DNA from: JBIOYL01 sp044870185
GTDB taxonomy: Bacteria > Actinomycetota > CALGFH01
Assembly (NCBI GenBank): GCA_044870185.1
Contig: JBIOYL010000078.1
Location: 1 to 8,927 of the forward strand
Length of the DNA stretch: 8,927 nucleotides
Reading direction: 5' to 3'
Below the pieces are notes generated by a model. It worked only from the letters and a program-made list of their open reading frames with translations, had not been told where the DNA came from and made no database searches. This document shows positions 1-5,471 of the stretch, in pieces. The position numbers and the translations under genes were made by a program. Within the stretch, counting starts at the first letter, position 1. Each line of letters starts with the position of its first letter.

Positions 1-681
1 GACCGCACGCACGACGGGCAGGCGCAGCGCGTCCCGCAGCCCTCCCCGCTCACCGGAGGGCTGCGGCCGGCCGCCGCGCTGTGCGGGGCCGAGCACGGTC
101 AGGCGCCGGATGAACGCGAACGACACCAGGAACGTGGCCGCGTCGATCCAGAAGGCGAGCGCCCGTGGATGGCCGCCGAGCCAGCCCTGGCCGTAGGGCA
201 GCGCGGTGATGCCGGCGAAGGCGGCCGCGCCGATCGGGATGTTGCCATAGGAGGAGACGAAGACCAGGGCGTTGGCCGTGGGCAGGGTGTCCTCGTCGCT
301 GACGAGGTCGGGGATGGAGGCGTCGCGGGCGGGCAGGAACACCACGCTGGCCGCCTCCAGCAGGAACGCCCACAGGTAGACCCACCAGACCGCGTGCACG
401 ACGGGGATCAGGGCCGCGAACGCGACCCGGACCAGATCCATCGTCAGCATGATGCGCCGCCGGTCCCAGCGCTCGGCGACGCCGGCGGCGACCGGCCCGG
501 CCAGCGCGGCCGGCAGCATGCGCAGCACCAGGACCACGCCGACGGCGGCCGCCGACCCGGTCAGGTCCAGTGCGAGCGCCATCAGCGCGATCGTGCCCAT
601 CCAGTCGCCGAAGGAGGACACCGCCTGCCCGATCAGCAGCCAGCGGTAGCCGGTCTGGCGCAGGATGCCCAGGGCGGACAT
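1..681 (-). CDS. MFS transporter, N-terminal part (runs off left edge)
   Basis: Reading leftwards from the ATG at 681-679, an open frame of 227 codons continues to the window edge without a stop, so the C-terminal half is missing. The protein begins MSALGILRQTGYRW and shows about six hydrophobic segments (near residues 13-40, 44-66, 82-97, 98-118, 138-160 and 175-192). Between helices 2 and 3 is the motif A-like loop AGVAERWDRRR (residues 61-76 region), typical of the major facilitator superfamily. The stretch FLPARDASIPDLV followed by TANAL is characteristic of the MFS_3/enterobactin-exporter-like group. A basic loop after helix 6 (residues 197-220) fits the central cytoplasmic loop. It is a proton-driven exporter or flippase of unknown substrate in the cytoplasmic membrane. 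The start codon shares one base with the stop of the upstream PlsY-like gene, so translation is probably coupled. The family assignment is firm and the substrate unknown. Confidence 0.88.
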   Translation of the reverse strand, partial: MSALGILRQTGYRWLLIGQAVSSFGDWMGTIALMALALDLTGSAAAVGVVLVLRMLPAALAGPVAAGVAERWDRRRIMLTMDLVRVAFAALIPVVHAVWWVYLWAFLLEAASVVFLPARDASIPDLVSDEDTLPTANALVFVSSYGNIPIGAAAFAGITALPYGQGWLGGHPRALAFWIDAATFLVSFAFIRRLTVLGPAQRGGRPQPSGERGGLRDALRLPVVRAV

Positions 682-1310
682 CAGTGCTCGTCCCGGTCGT
701 ACACGAGGCGCGTCAGGTACACCCGGGCGCCGCGGGGCCCGGCGGGGGCGTGGTCGCCGAGCACCCGCTTGACCAGCATCGGCGCGAGGATCAGGGCGCC
801 GGCCAGCGCACCGCGCCGACCGCGGGTGGCCGCCAGCACGGGAACCAGCGCGGCCTCGGCGACGAGCGTGACCGCCGCGGTGTGGCGGACGAGCCGGCCG
901 GTGGCCAGCCCGCCGGCGAGTACCACGGCGCCGGGCCAGCCGATCACCGCCAGGGCGCCCATGGCGGGGGAGATCCCCCTTCCCCCGGCGCCGCGCAGAT
1001 ACGGGGACCAGTTGTGGCCGGCGACGGCCAGCGCCCCGGCCAGGGTGGCGGCCAACGGGTGGCCACGGCCGGCCACGAGCGGCCCGACCGCCCCCTTGCC
1101 GACCTCGAAGATGCCGGCGAGCGCGAGCGGGCCGAACCCGGCGACCTGGTACAGGTTGGTGCCCGAGACCGTGCCCGTGCCGACGCTGCGCAGGTCGATG
1201 CCTCGGCTGGCCCTGGCGGCCAGGTTGGAGACCGGGACCGAGCCGGCCGCATAGCCGGCGCCGAGCGCCAGCAGCGGTCGCAGCATGCGACGCGGGGACC
1301 GAGCAGGCAT
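681..1310 (-). CDS. plsY: PlsY-like glycerol-3-phosphate acyltransferase (divergent)
   Basis: This 209-residue integral membrane protein has the length and motif order of PlsY, which transfers the acyl group of acyl-phosphate to the sn-1 position of glycerol-3-phosphate to make lysophosphatidate. Motif 1 is GSVPVSNLAAR (residues 23-33). Motif 2 is LRSVGTGTVSGTNLYQVAG (40-58). Motif 3 is GHNWSPYLRGAGGRG (98-112). Several helices separate them. The motifs are recognisable but altered: the usual SGN of motif 2 reads TGT, the Arg near its end is Gln, and the GGK of motif 3 is GGR. The ATG at 1310 is preceded by GGAGG with good spacing (about 6 bases). The second ATG at 1286 has no comparable site. 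The TGA overlaps the start of the MFS gene by one base. It may be a housekeeping PlsY, a second copy with changed substrate, or a structural relative with reduced activity. Confidence 0.85.
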   Translation of the reverse strand: MPARSPRRMLRPLLALGAGYAAGSVPVSNLAARASRGIDLRSVGTGTVSGTNLYQVAGFGPLALAGIFEVGKGAVGPLVAGRGHPLAATLAGALAVAGHNWSPYLRGAGGRGISPAMGALAVIGWPGAVVLAGGLATGRLVRHTAAVTLVAEAALVPVLAATRGRRGALAGALILAPMLVKRVLGDHAPAGPRGARVYLTRLVYDRDEH

Positions 1311-1392
1311 CGCTTCCTCCACAGCAGGGACACCCTCACGGTAGAACCATAGCGGGCCGGACCGCAGGGATGGGTCGGCGCTGCAGGGCGGC

Positions 1393-1422
1393 GTGACCGA
1401 CGGGCTCGCCCTCGCGTACGCT
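1393..1422 (+). promoter_or_regulatory. Candidate sigma-70-type promoter for the reductoisomerase-like gene
   Basis: GTGACC (1393-1398) resembles a -35 box and TACGCT (1417-1422) fits the actinobacterial TANNNT -10 pattern. They are separated by 18 bases. Transcription would start near 1429, leaving a leader of about 75 bases. Such matches arise by chance in GC-rich DNA, so this is only a candidate. The 189-base gap 1311-1505 must also hold the promoter for the opposite PlsY/MFS pair. A weak TATGGT (1351-1346, minus strand) is the best -10 seen there. Confidence 0.3.
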
Positions 1423-1505
1423 CCCCCCACCCAGCTGCCCAAGCCTGCAGGTCGAGGTGACGGCGTGCTGGCCGTGCGACAGCCGAGTCCAAGGGACAGA
1501 TGCAG

Positions 1506-2519
1506 ATGACCCAGAGCCGGACCGCCGTGTTCTACCGCGAGCGCGACGCCGACCCCGACGCCCTGGTGGGGCAGTCGGTCGTGGTCGTCGGATACGGCAA
1601 CCTCGGCCGCTCGATGGCACTGAACCTGCGCGACAGCGGCGTTCGGGTGCTGGTCGGCAACGTCGACGACCAGTTCCGGGACCGGGCGGCCGCCGACGGC
1701 TTCACCGTCGCTGACATCGGTGCGGCAGTCGCCCAGGGCGACCTCATCTTCGTCCTGGTCCCCGACGAGCTGATCCCCGCCTGCTTCAACGAGGCGATCG
1801 CGCCGAACCTGCGGCGCGGCGCCGCCGTCTGCTTCGCCTCCGGCTATGCGCTCGCCTACGGCCTGGTCGAGCCGCCCGGCGGCGTCGACGTGCTGCTGCT
1901 GGCCCCGCGCATGCTCGGCGACCAGGTGCGCCGGACCTACGTCGACGGGTCGGGCTTTTTGAGCTACGTCTCGGTCGAACAGGACGCGACCGGCACGGCG
2001 AGGGCGCGGCTGCTCGGGCTCGCCCAGGCGGCCGGGTCCCTGCGCCGGGGGGCGCTGGAGCTCGACGCCGCCCAGGAGGCGCTGCTCGACCTGTTCATCG
2101 AGCAGAGCGTCGGCCCCTACCTCGGCACCGCGCTGCAGCTCGCCTTCCAGATCGGCGTCGAGGCCGGCCTGCCCCCGGAGGCGCTGGTCTTGGAGCTGTA
2201 CATGTCGGGGGAGATGGCGCGCACGCTGCAGACGTTCGCCGACGTGGGCTTTTTCAAGTCGGTCACCTGGCATGGGCTCGCCGCCGCCTACGGCGGGTTC
2301 CTGCGCACGCTGACGCTGGACCGGGACGCCATGGAGCGGCGCTTCCGCGAGGTCCTGCAGGACATCCGCAGCGGCGGCTTCGCGGCCAGGCTGCAGGCCG
2401 AGCAGGCCGGCGGTTACCCGTCGCTGGCCGCCATCGACCGCCTCACGGCCGGCGACGACCCCATGTCCGAGGCCGAGCGGCGGGTCCGCGCCGCCCTGGT
2501 AGCAGATCAGCGCCCGTAG
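1506..2519 (+). CDS. Ketol-acid reductoisomerase-like protein (IlvC family, altered active site)
   Basis: This 337-residue protein matches class I ketol-acid reductoisomerase in length and domain order: an N-terminal Rossmann NAD(P) domain followed by the helical knotted catalytic domain. It has GYGNLGRSMALNLRDSG (residues 29-45), DLIFVLVPDE (79-88), and VDVLLLAPRMLGDQVRRTY (127-145). The metal-site segment DLFIEQ (195-200) keeps the acids of the family's DLFGEQ. Genuine IlvC isomerises and reduces acetolactate in valine and isoleucine synthesis. Here the family's His of the AHGF motif is Ser (S112), the Lys of APK is Arg (R135), and the first Glu of the ECLHE metal segment is not evident, although E236 may match the second. 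The cofactor loop reads NVDDQFRD (52-59), acidic where NADPH enzymes have Arg/Ser. AAGGGA at 1491-1496 is 9 bases from the ATG at 1506. An in-frame ATG at 1500 is an alternative. No ilvB or ilvN is adjacent. Family sure, reaction uncertain. Confidence 0.85.
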   Translation: MTQSRTAVFYRERDADPDALVGQSVVVVGYGNLGRSMALNLRDSGVRVLVGNVDDQFRDRAAADGFTVADIGAAVAQGDLIFVLVPDELIPACFNEAIAPNLRRGAAVCFASGYALAYGLVEPPGGVDVLLLAPRMLGDQVRRTYVDGSGFLSYVSVEQDATGTARARLLGLAQAAGSLRRGALELDAAQEALLDLFIEQSVGPYLGTALQLAFQIGVEAGLPPEALVLELYMSGEMARTLQTFADVGFFKSVTWHGLAAAYGGFLRTLTLDRDAMERRFREVLQDIRSGGFAARLQAEQAGGYPSLAAIDRLTAGDDPMSEAERRVRAALVADQRP

Positions 2520-3931
2520 CGCAGCCGCACGACCCGCTCCCACAGCCGCGCGCCGCCGAGCCGCGGGAACCACTGCGGCTCCCTGCGCAGCACGAGCCTG
2601 TCCGCTGTGACGCTCTTGGTGGCGCAGTAGGCGCGCAGGCCCTCGACGCCGCCCTGCCGGCCGTAGCCCGACGCGCCGACGCCGCCGAAGGGCAGGCCCG
2701 GCACGGCGTAGTTGACCAGGCAGTCGTTGACGGCCACGGCGCCCGCCCGAAGCCTGGCGGCGACCCGCCGGCCGCGGGCGGGGTCGGCCGTCCACACCGA
2801 GGCGTGCAGGCCATAGGGCGAGTCGTTGGCCAACGCGATGGCGGCCGCCTCGTCGGGGACCCGCATGACCGGCAGGATCGGGCCGAAGGTCTCCTCGCGC
2901 ATCACCAGCATGGTGTGGTCGGCGCCTGCCAGCAGGGTCGGCTCGAACCAGCACCGGCCGTCGGCAGCCCGGCCGTCGGCCCGCCGGCCGCCGCAGCGGA
3001 GCTGGGCGCCCTTGGCCAGCGCGTCCGCCACCTGGCGTTCGAGCACGTCGAGCCGGGCGGCGTGGATGATCGGCCCGACGTCGCAGGCGTCCCCCCCGCC
3101 GGCGCCGACGTCGGCGAAGGCCGCCTCCAGCTCCGCCAGGAAGCGGTCGTGGACCGCCTGGACGGCGTACACGCGCTCCACGGCCACGCACGACTGGCCG
3201 GCGTTGAAGCAGGCGCCCCAGACGGCCGCCCTGGCCGCCCGGCGCAGGTCGGCGTCCTCGAGGACCACCATCGCGTCCTTGCCGCCGAGCTCGAGCACGA
3301 GCGGCGTGAGCTGCTCGGCGGCCAGCGCGGCGACCTGGCGTCCCGTGGCCGCCGAACCGGTCACCGCGGCCACGTCGACCCCCGCCCGGACGAGCGCGGC
3401 GCCCGTTGCGGCCTCGCCCTGCACGACCTGGACGACCCCGGCGGGCAGCCCGGCGTCGGCGGCCAGCTCGGCGACGAGCCCGCCGGACGCCGGGGTGAGC
3501 TCCGACGGCTTGACGACGACCGTGCAGCCGGCCGCCAGCGCCGTCACGGCCGGCAGGAAGGGCAGCAGGAACGGGTAGTTCCACGGGGTGATGACCGCGG
3601 CCACGCCCCTCGGGTGGTATTCGACCCAGGCCGCCTTCCAGTACAGCGGCCGGGGCGACACCCGCCGTGGGCCCAGCGCCCGCGCGGCGTTGCGGGCGCA
3701 CCAGTCGGCGTGCGCGGCGGCGTGCAGCACCTCGGCCAGGATCACGTCGGCGCGCGGCTTGCCGGTCTCCTGGCAGACCACGTCGGCGATGCGGTCGGCG
3801 CGGCGGGCCACGGTGCGCCGCAGCGCACGCAGGTACGGGGCCCGCTCGGCCGGGCCGAGCACGCCCCAGGCGGCGAACGCCCGGCGGGCCCGCTCGACGG
3901 CGGCGGCGGCGTCCTCAGCCACGGCCGGCAC
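2507..3931 (-). CDS. NAD(P)+-dependent aldehyde dehydrogenase
   Basis: The protein (474 residues from the GTG at 3931) is a complete catalytic aldehyde dehydrogenase, oxidising an aldehyde to its acid with NAD(P)+. All key residues are visible: PWNYP with Asn118, the cofactor Lys in VVVKPSELTP (141), GSAATG (192-197), general-base Glu in LELGGK (214), catalytic Cys in FNAGQSC (248), and EETFGP (346-351). The C-terminus resembles actinobacterial succinate-semialdehyde dehydrogenase GabD2-type proteins, including the tail after the ATKS motif, but the substrate cannot be read from sequence. The start is uncertain. No ATG lies in frame, and GTG codons at 3931 and 3922 have no clear ribosome site. 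The usual NPATGE-type N-terminal strand is missing. A short open frame from the ATG at 4015 in another frame could supply it if a base were miscalled. The 3' end overlaps the reductoisomerase-like gene by 13 bases. Confidence 0.92.
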   Translation of the reverse strand: MPAVAEDAAAAVERARRAFAAWGVLGPAERAPYLRALRRTVARRADRIADVVCQETGKPRADVILAEVLHAAAHADWCARNAARALGPRRVSPRPLYWKAAWVEYHPRGVAAVITPWNYPFLLPFLPAVTALAAGCTVVVKPSELTPASGGLVAELAADAGLPAGVVQVVQGEAATGAALVRAGVDVAAVTGSAATGRQVAALAAEQLTPLVLELGGKDAMVVLEDADLRRAARAAVWGACFNAGQSCVAVERVYAVQAVHDRFLAELEAAFADVGAGGGDACDVGPIIHAARLDVLERQVADALAKGAQLRCGGRRADGRAADGRCWFEPTLLAGADHTMLVMREETFGPILPVMRVPDEAAAIALANDSPYGLHASVWTADPARGRRVAARLRAGAVAVNDCLVNYAVPGLPFGGVGASGYGRQGGVEGLRAYCATKSVTADRLVLRREPQWFPRLGGARLWERVVRLRYGR

Positions 3932-4035
3932 CCCGGCGGCCGGGACGGGCCGGTGTCGAGGCGCCGGGGGAGGGCATGGGCGCCGGCGGGGACAGGGTGG
4001 CGGCGTGACGCATGACCCCAGGATGCAGCAGCGGC

Positions 4036-4053
4036 GCTCGCGGTACCACGAGC
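4036..4053. promoter_or_regulatory. 18-bp near-perfect palindrome, candidate operator
   Basis: The sequence GCTCGCGGTACCACGAGC pairs with its own reverse complement at 8 of 9 positions, centred on GGTACC. It sits in the divergent region between the aldehyde dehydrogenase and the rhomboid-like gene. This size and symmetry suit a dimeric repressor such as a TetR-family protein. That role is inferred, and no regulator gene is in the window. Confidence 0.45.
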
Positions 4054-4113
4054 CCGGGCGGGTCGGCGCCAGCCGGCGGCGCGCCCGGGCGGGTCGGCAC
4101 CGGCCGGCGGCGC
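4052..4113. repeat. 31-bp tandem direct repeat, two copies
   Basis: Two abutting units (4052-4082 and 4083-4113) begin GCCCGGGCGGGTCGGC and end GGCGGCGC. They agree at 29 of 31 positions, with differences only at unit positions 17 and 20. They lie between the candidate operator and the rhomboid-like gene and seem to encode nothing. They probably arose by local duplication and may space or repeat a binding site. Confidence 0.7.
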
Positions 4114-4122
4114 GCCGACGCG

Positions 4123-4149
4123 CTACCGTGGAGCACCGCAACCCGGTAG
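4123..4149. promoter_or_regulatory. Spaced inverted repeat CTACCG/CGGTAG upstream of rhomboid-like gene
   Basis: CTACCG (4123-4128) and its exact complement CGGTAG (4144-4149) are 15 bases apart, giving 21 bases between centres, or two helical turns. The left arm includes TACCGT (4124-4129), a TANNNT -10-like hexamer, about 50 bases before the start codon. A bound dimer here could control the promoter. Six-base arms can occur by chance. Confidence 0.25.
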
Positions 4150-4177
4150 GCAGCCGTCCGGAGCGTGAGGAAGCCGC

Positions 4178-4975
4178 ATGCTGGATGCCCACCTCGAGCC
4201 GCTCCGGCGGGCTGTGGCCGAGCGGGGGATCGCCCGGGCCGCGCCGGCGGCGCTCGCGATCGTCGCGCTGGTCGTCCCGGCGAGCGTGGCCTGGCGCGTC
4301 CCCGGCCCGCCCCACCGCATCGCCGAGGCCTGCTGCGCCTACCGCGGCGTCGATCTCGCCCACTGGCAGCTCGCCCGGCTGCTCGGCGGCGCCCTCATCG
4401 TCCGCACCCCGGTCGAGTGGGTGTGGACGCCGATCGCCGCCGCGGTCGTCCTGGCCGTCTACGAGGCGATCGCCGGCACCCGGTGGCTGGTGGTGACCGC
4501 GCTGGCCGGCCACGTCGTCCCGACCGTGCTGGTCGACCTGGCCGGGGCGGCCGGCCATCGGGCAGCCGAGCTGGCCAGGCTCGACATCGGCCCCTCCGGC
4601 ATCGTGGTCGCGGTCGCCGTCGCCCTGGCCGTGCGGCGCCCGTCCGCGCCGGTCACCGCCGCGCTCGCCGTGGGGCTGCTGGTGGACATCCTGGTCGCTC
4701 CTGGCCTGACCTCGATCGAGCACCTGATCGACGTCCCGATCGGTGTCGCGGCCGGGCTGCTGGCCGGCGGGGCGGCCGCCGCCCGGCCGGCACGACGAGC
4801 CGCCCGGCCGGCGACGCGGCCCCCGGCCGGCGGCGACGCGGCCGCGCGACGCGGCGGCAGTCCTGGCCGGATGGCCTGCAGCCCGCCGGACCTTCGTCCC
4901 TACCGTCGCGGGCTCGACGATGCCAGCCTGCATCACGACGGCGGAGCTGCCGGCAGTGTGCGTCGAGCTCGATGA
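4178..4975 (+). CDS. Rhomboid-like six-helix membrane protein
   Basis: This 265-residue protein has about six hydrophobic helices (near residues 20-39, 62-78, 82-100, 103-124, 138-153 and 157-200, the last possibly two). It contains GPSG (138-141), which fits the rhomboid GxSx serine motif. A later helix carries EHLIDVPIGVAAG with His182, which could complete the Ser/His dyad of an intramembrane serine protease. The family is best matched by the actinobacterial 'rhomboid-like' proteins. The classical HxxxN segment of the earlier helix is not seen, so activity is uncertain. Residues 201-265 form an Arg/Ala/Pro-rich cytoplasmic tail with no recognised domain. GAGGAAG at 4167-4173 lies just before the ATG. 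The stop TGA (4973-4975) touches the ribosome site of the next gene, suggesting an operon with coupled translation. Substrates are unknown. Membrane topology is clear and the rhomboid call is moderate. Confidence 0.68.
   Translation: MLDAHLEPLRRAVAERGIARAAPAALAIVALVVPASVAWRVPGPPHRIAEACCAYRGVDLAHWQLARLLGGALIVRTPVEWVWTPIAAAVVLAVYEAIAGTRWLVVTALAGHVVPTVLVDLAGAAGHRAAELARLDIGPSGIVVAVAVALAVRRPSAPVTAALAVGLLVDILVAPGLTSIEHLIDVPIGVAAGLLAGGAAAARPARRAARPATRPPAGGDAAARRGGSPGRMACSPPDLRPYRRGLDDASLHHDGGAAGSVRRAR
4782..4831 (+). repeat. Three copies of CCCGGCCGGC inside the rhomboid-like gene
   Basis: The 10-mer occurs at 4782-4791, 4803-4812 and 4822-4831, a period of about 20 bases. It encodes the ARPARRAARPATRPPAGG part of the Arg/Ala/Pro-rich tail. 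The spacing is not a constant multiple of three (21 then 19), so the repeat is in the DNA more than in the protein. Confidence 0.5.
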
Positions 4976-4980
4976 GGAGG
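4974..4980 (+). promoter_or_regulatory. Ribosome binding site fixing the GTG start at 4989
   Basis: GAGGAGG is a near-ideal Shine-Dalgarno sequence, 8 bases before GTG 4989-4991. It overlaps the stop codon of the rhomboid-like gene. It favours this start over in-frame ATG 4920 and GTG 4980, neither of which has such a site. Confidence 0.75.
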
Positions 4981-4988
4981 TGCGGGCC

Positions 4989-5420
4989 GTGTCCGACGTC
5001 CGCCTGCAGGAGTTGACCAAGGACGAGTGCTTCGAGCTACTGGCCGGGCAGCATCTGGGCCGGGTGGCGCTGGTCGACGAGCGCGGGCCGATCGCCCTGC
5101 CCGTCAACTTCGTCTTCGACCAGCACACGGTGCTGTTCCGCACCGACGAGGGCACCAAGCTGGATGCGGCCAGCCGGGCCGCGCGGGTCGCGTTCGAGGT
5201 CGACGGGGTCGACGAGGCGACCCGCACCGGCTGGAGCGTGCTGGTCCGCGGGGAGGCCGTCGAGGTCACCGACCCGGCCGAGCTGGCGCGCGTGCGTCGG
5301 CTGCCGCTGCATCCCTGGGCGCCGGGCGCCAAGAGCCGCTACATCCGCATCCTGCCCACGGTGCTCACCGGCAGGCGCATCGCGCTGCCCGGCGACGCGC
5401 CGTGGACCTGGTGGGGCTAG
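4989..5420 (+). CDS. Pyridoxamine 5'-phosphate oxidase family (PNPOx-like) flavin protein
   Basis: This 143-residue protein has the split-barrel flavin-binding pattern of the PNPOx-like superfamily. It contains LPVNFVFDQHTVLFRTDEGTKL in two overlapping conserved strands (residues 37-58), AARVAFEVD (64-72), and GWSVLVRGEA (81-90). The C-terminal part has PWAPGAKSRYIRILPTVLTGRRI. These features fit the Pyridox_ox_2 group, small soluble dimers that bind FMN (some relatives use F420) and reduce or bind unknown small molecules. It is probably not the vitamin B6 enzyme itself, which is longer. The GTG start is set by a strong ribosome site, giving a normal family length. It lies 13 bases after the rhomboid-like gene and 51 bases before the ligase gene on the same strand. 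The fold is firm, but cofactor and substrate are inferred only. Confidence 0.88.
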   Translation: MSDVRLQELTKDECFELLAGQHLGRVALVDERGPIALPVNFVFDQHTVLFRTDEGTKLDAASRAARVAFEVDGVDEATRTGWSVLVRGEAVEVTDPAELARVRRLPLHPWAPGAKSRYIRILPTVLTGRRIALPGDAPWTWWG

Positions 5421-5471
5421 CGGTGCCCGGCGGGCAGGGCCGGCACGACGGGCGGCAGTGAGGCGGCGGCG

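Noticed and set aside
681..3701. 1006-codon minus-strand frame that would fuse aldehyde dehydrogenase antisense sequence to PlsY
   Set aside because: Only the last 209 residues match a family, and they have their own ribosome site. The rest is out of frame with the real genes.
2804..4015. Open frames of 403 and 250 codons on the plus strand opposite the aldehyde dehydrogenase
   Set aside because: They are low-complexity Gly/Arg/Ala-rich readings antisense to a clear enzyme with all catalytic motifs, as expected for GC-rich DNA.
4052..4113. CRISPR array
   Set aside because: There are only two abutting units with no spacers and no cas genes.
4740..4988. Flavin protein starting upstream at ATG 4743 or ATG 4920
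   Set aside because: The added residues are Arg/Pro/Gly-rich readings overlapping the rhomboid-like gene. The GTG at 4989 has a near-ideal ribosome site and gives the normal family length.
2507..5332. Very long minus-strand frame upstream of the aldehyde dehydrogenase, which could suggest a 941-residue protein
   Set aside because: Only the part below about 3931 has protein-like composition. The rest is antisense to the rhomboid-like and flavin protein genes and carries no domain.
5424..5436. Small hairpin TGCCC-GGC-GGGCA between the flavin protein and ligase genes
   Set aside because: A 5-bp stem in a 51-base gap of GC-rich DNA without a T-tract is too weak to call a terminator.
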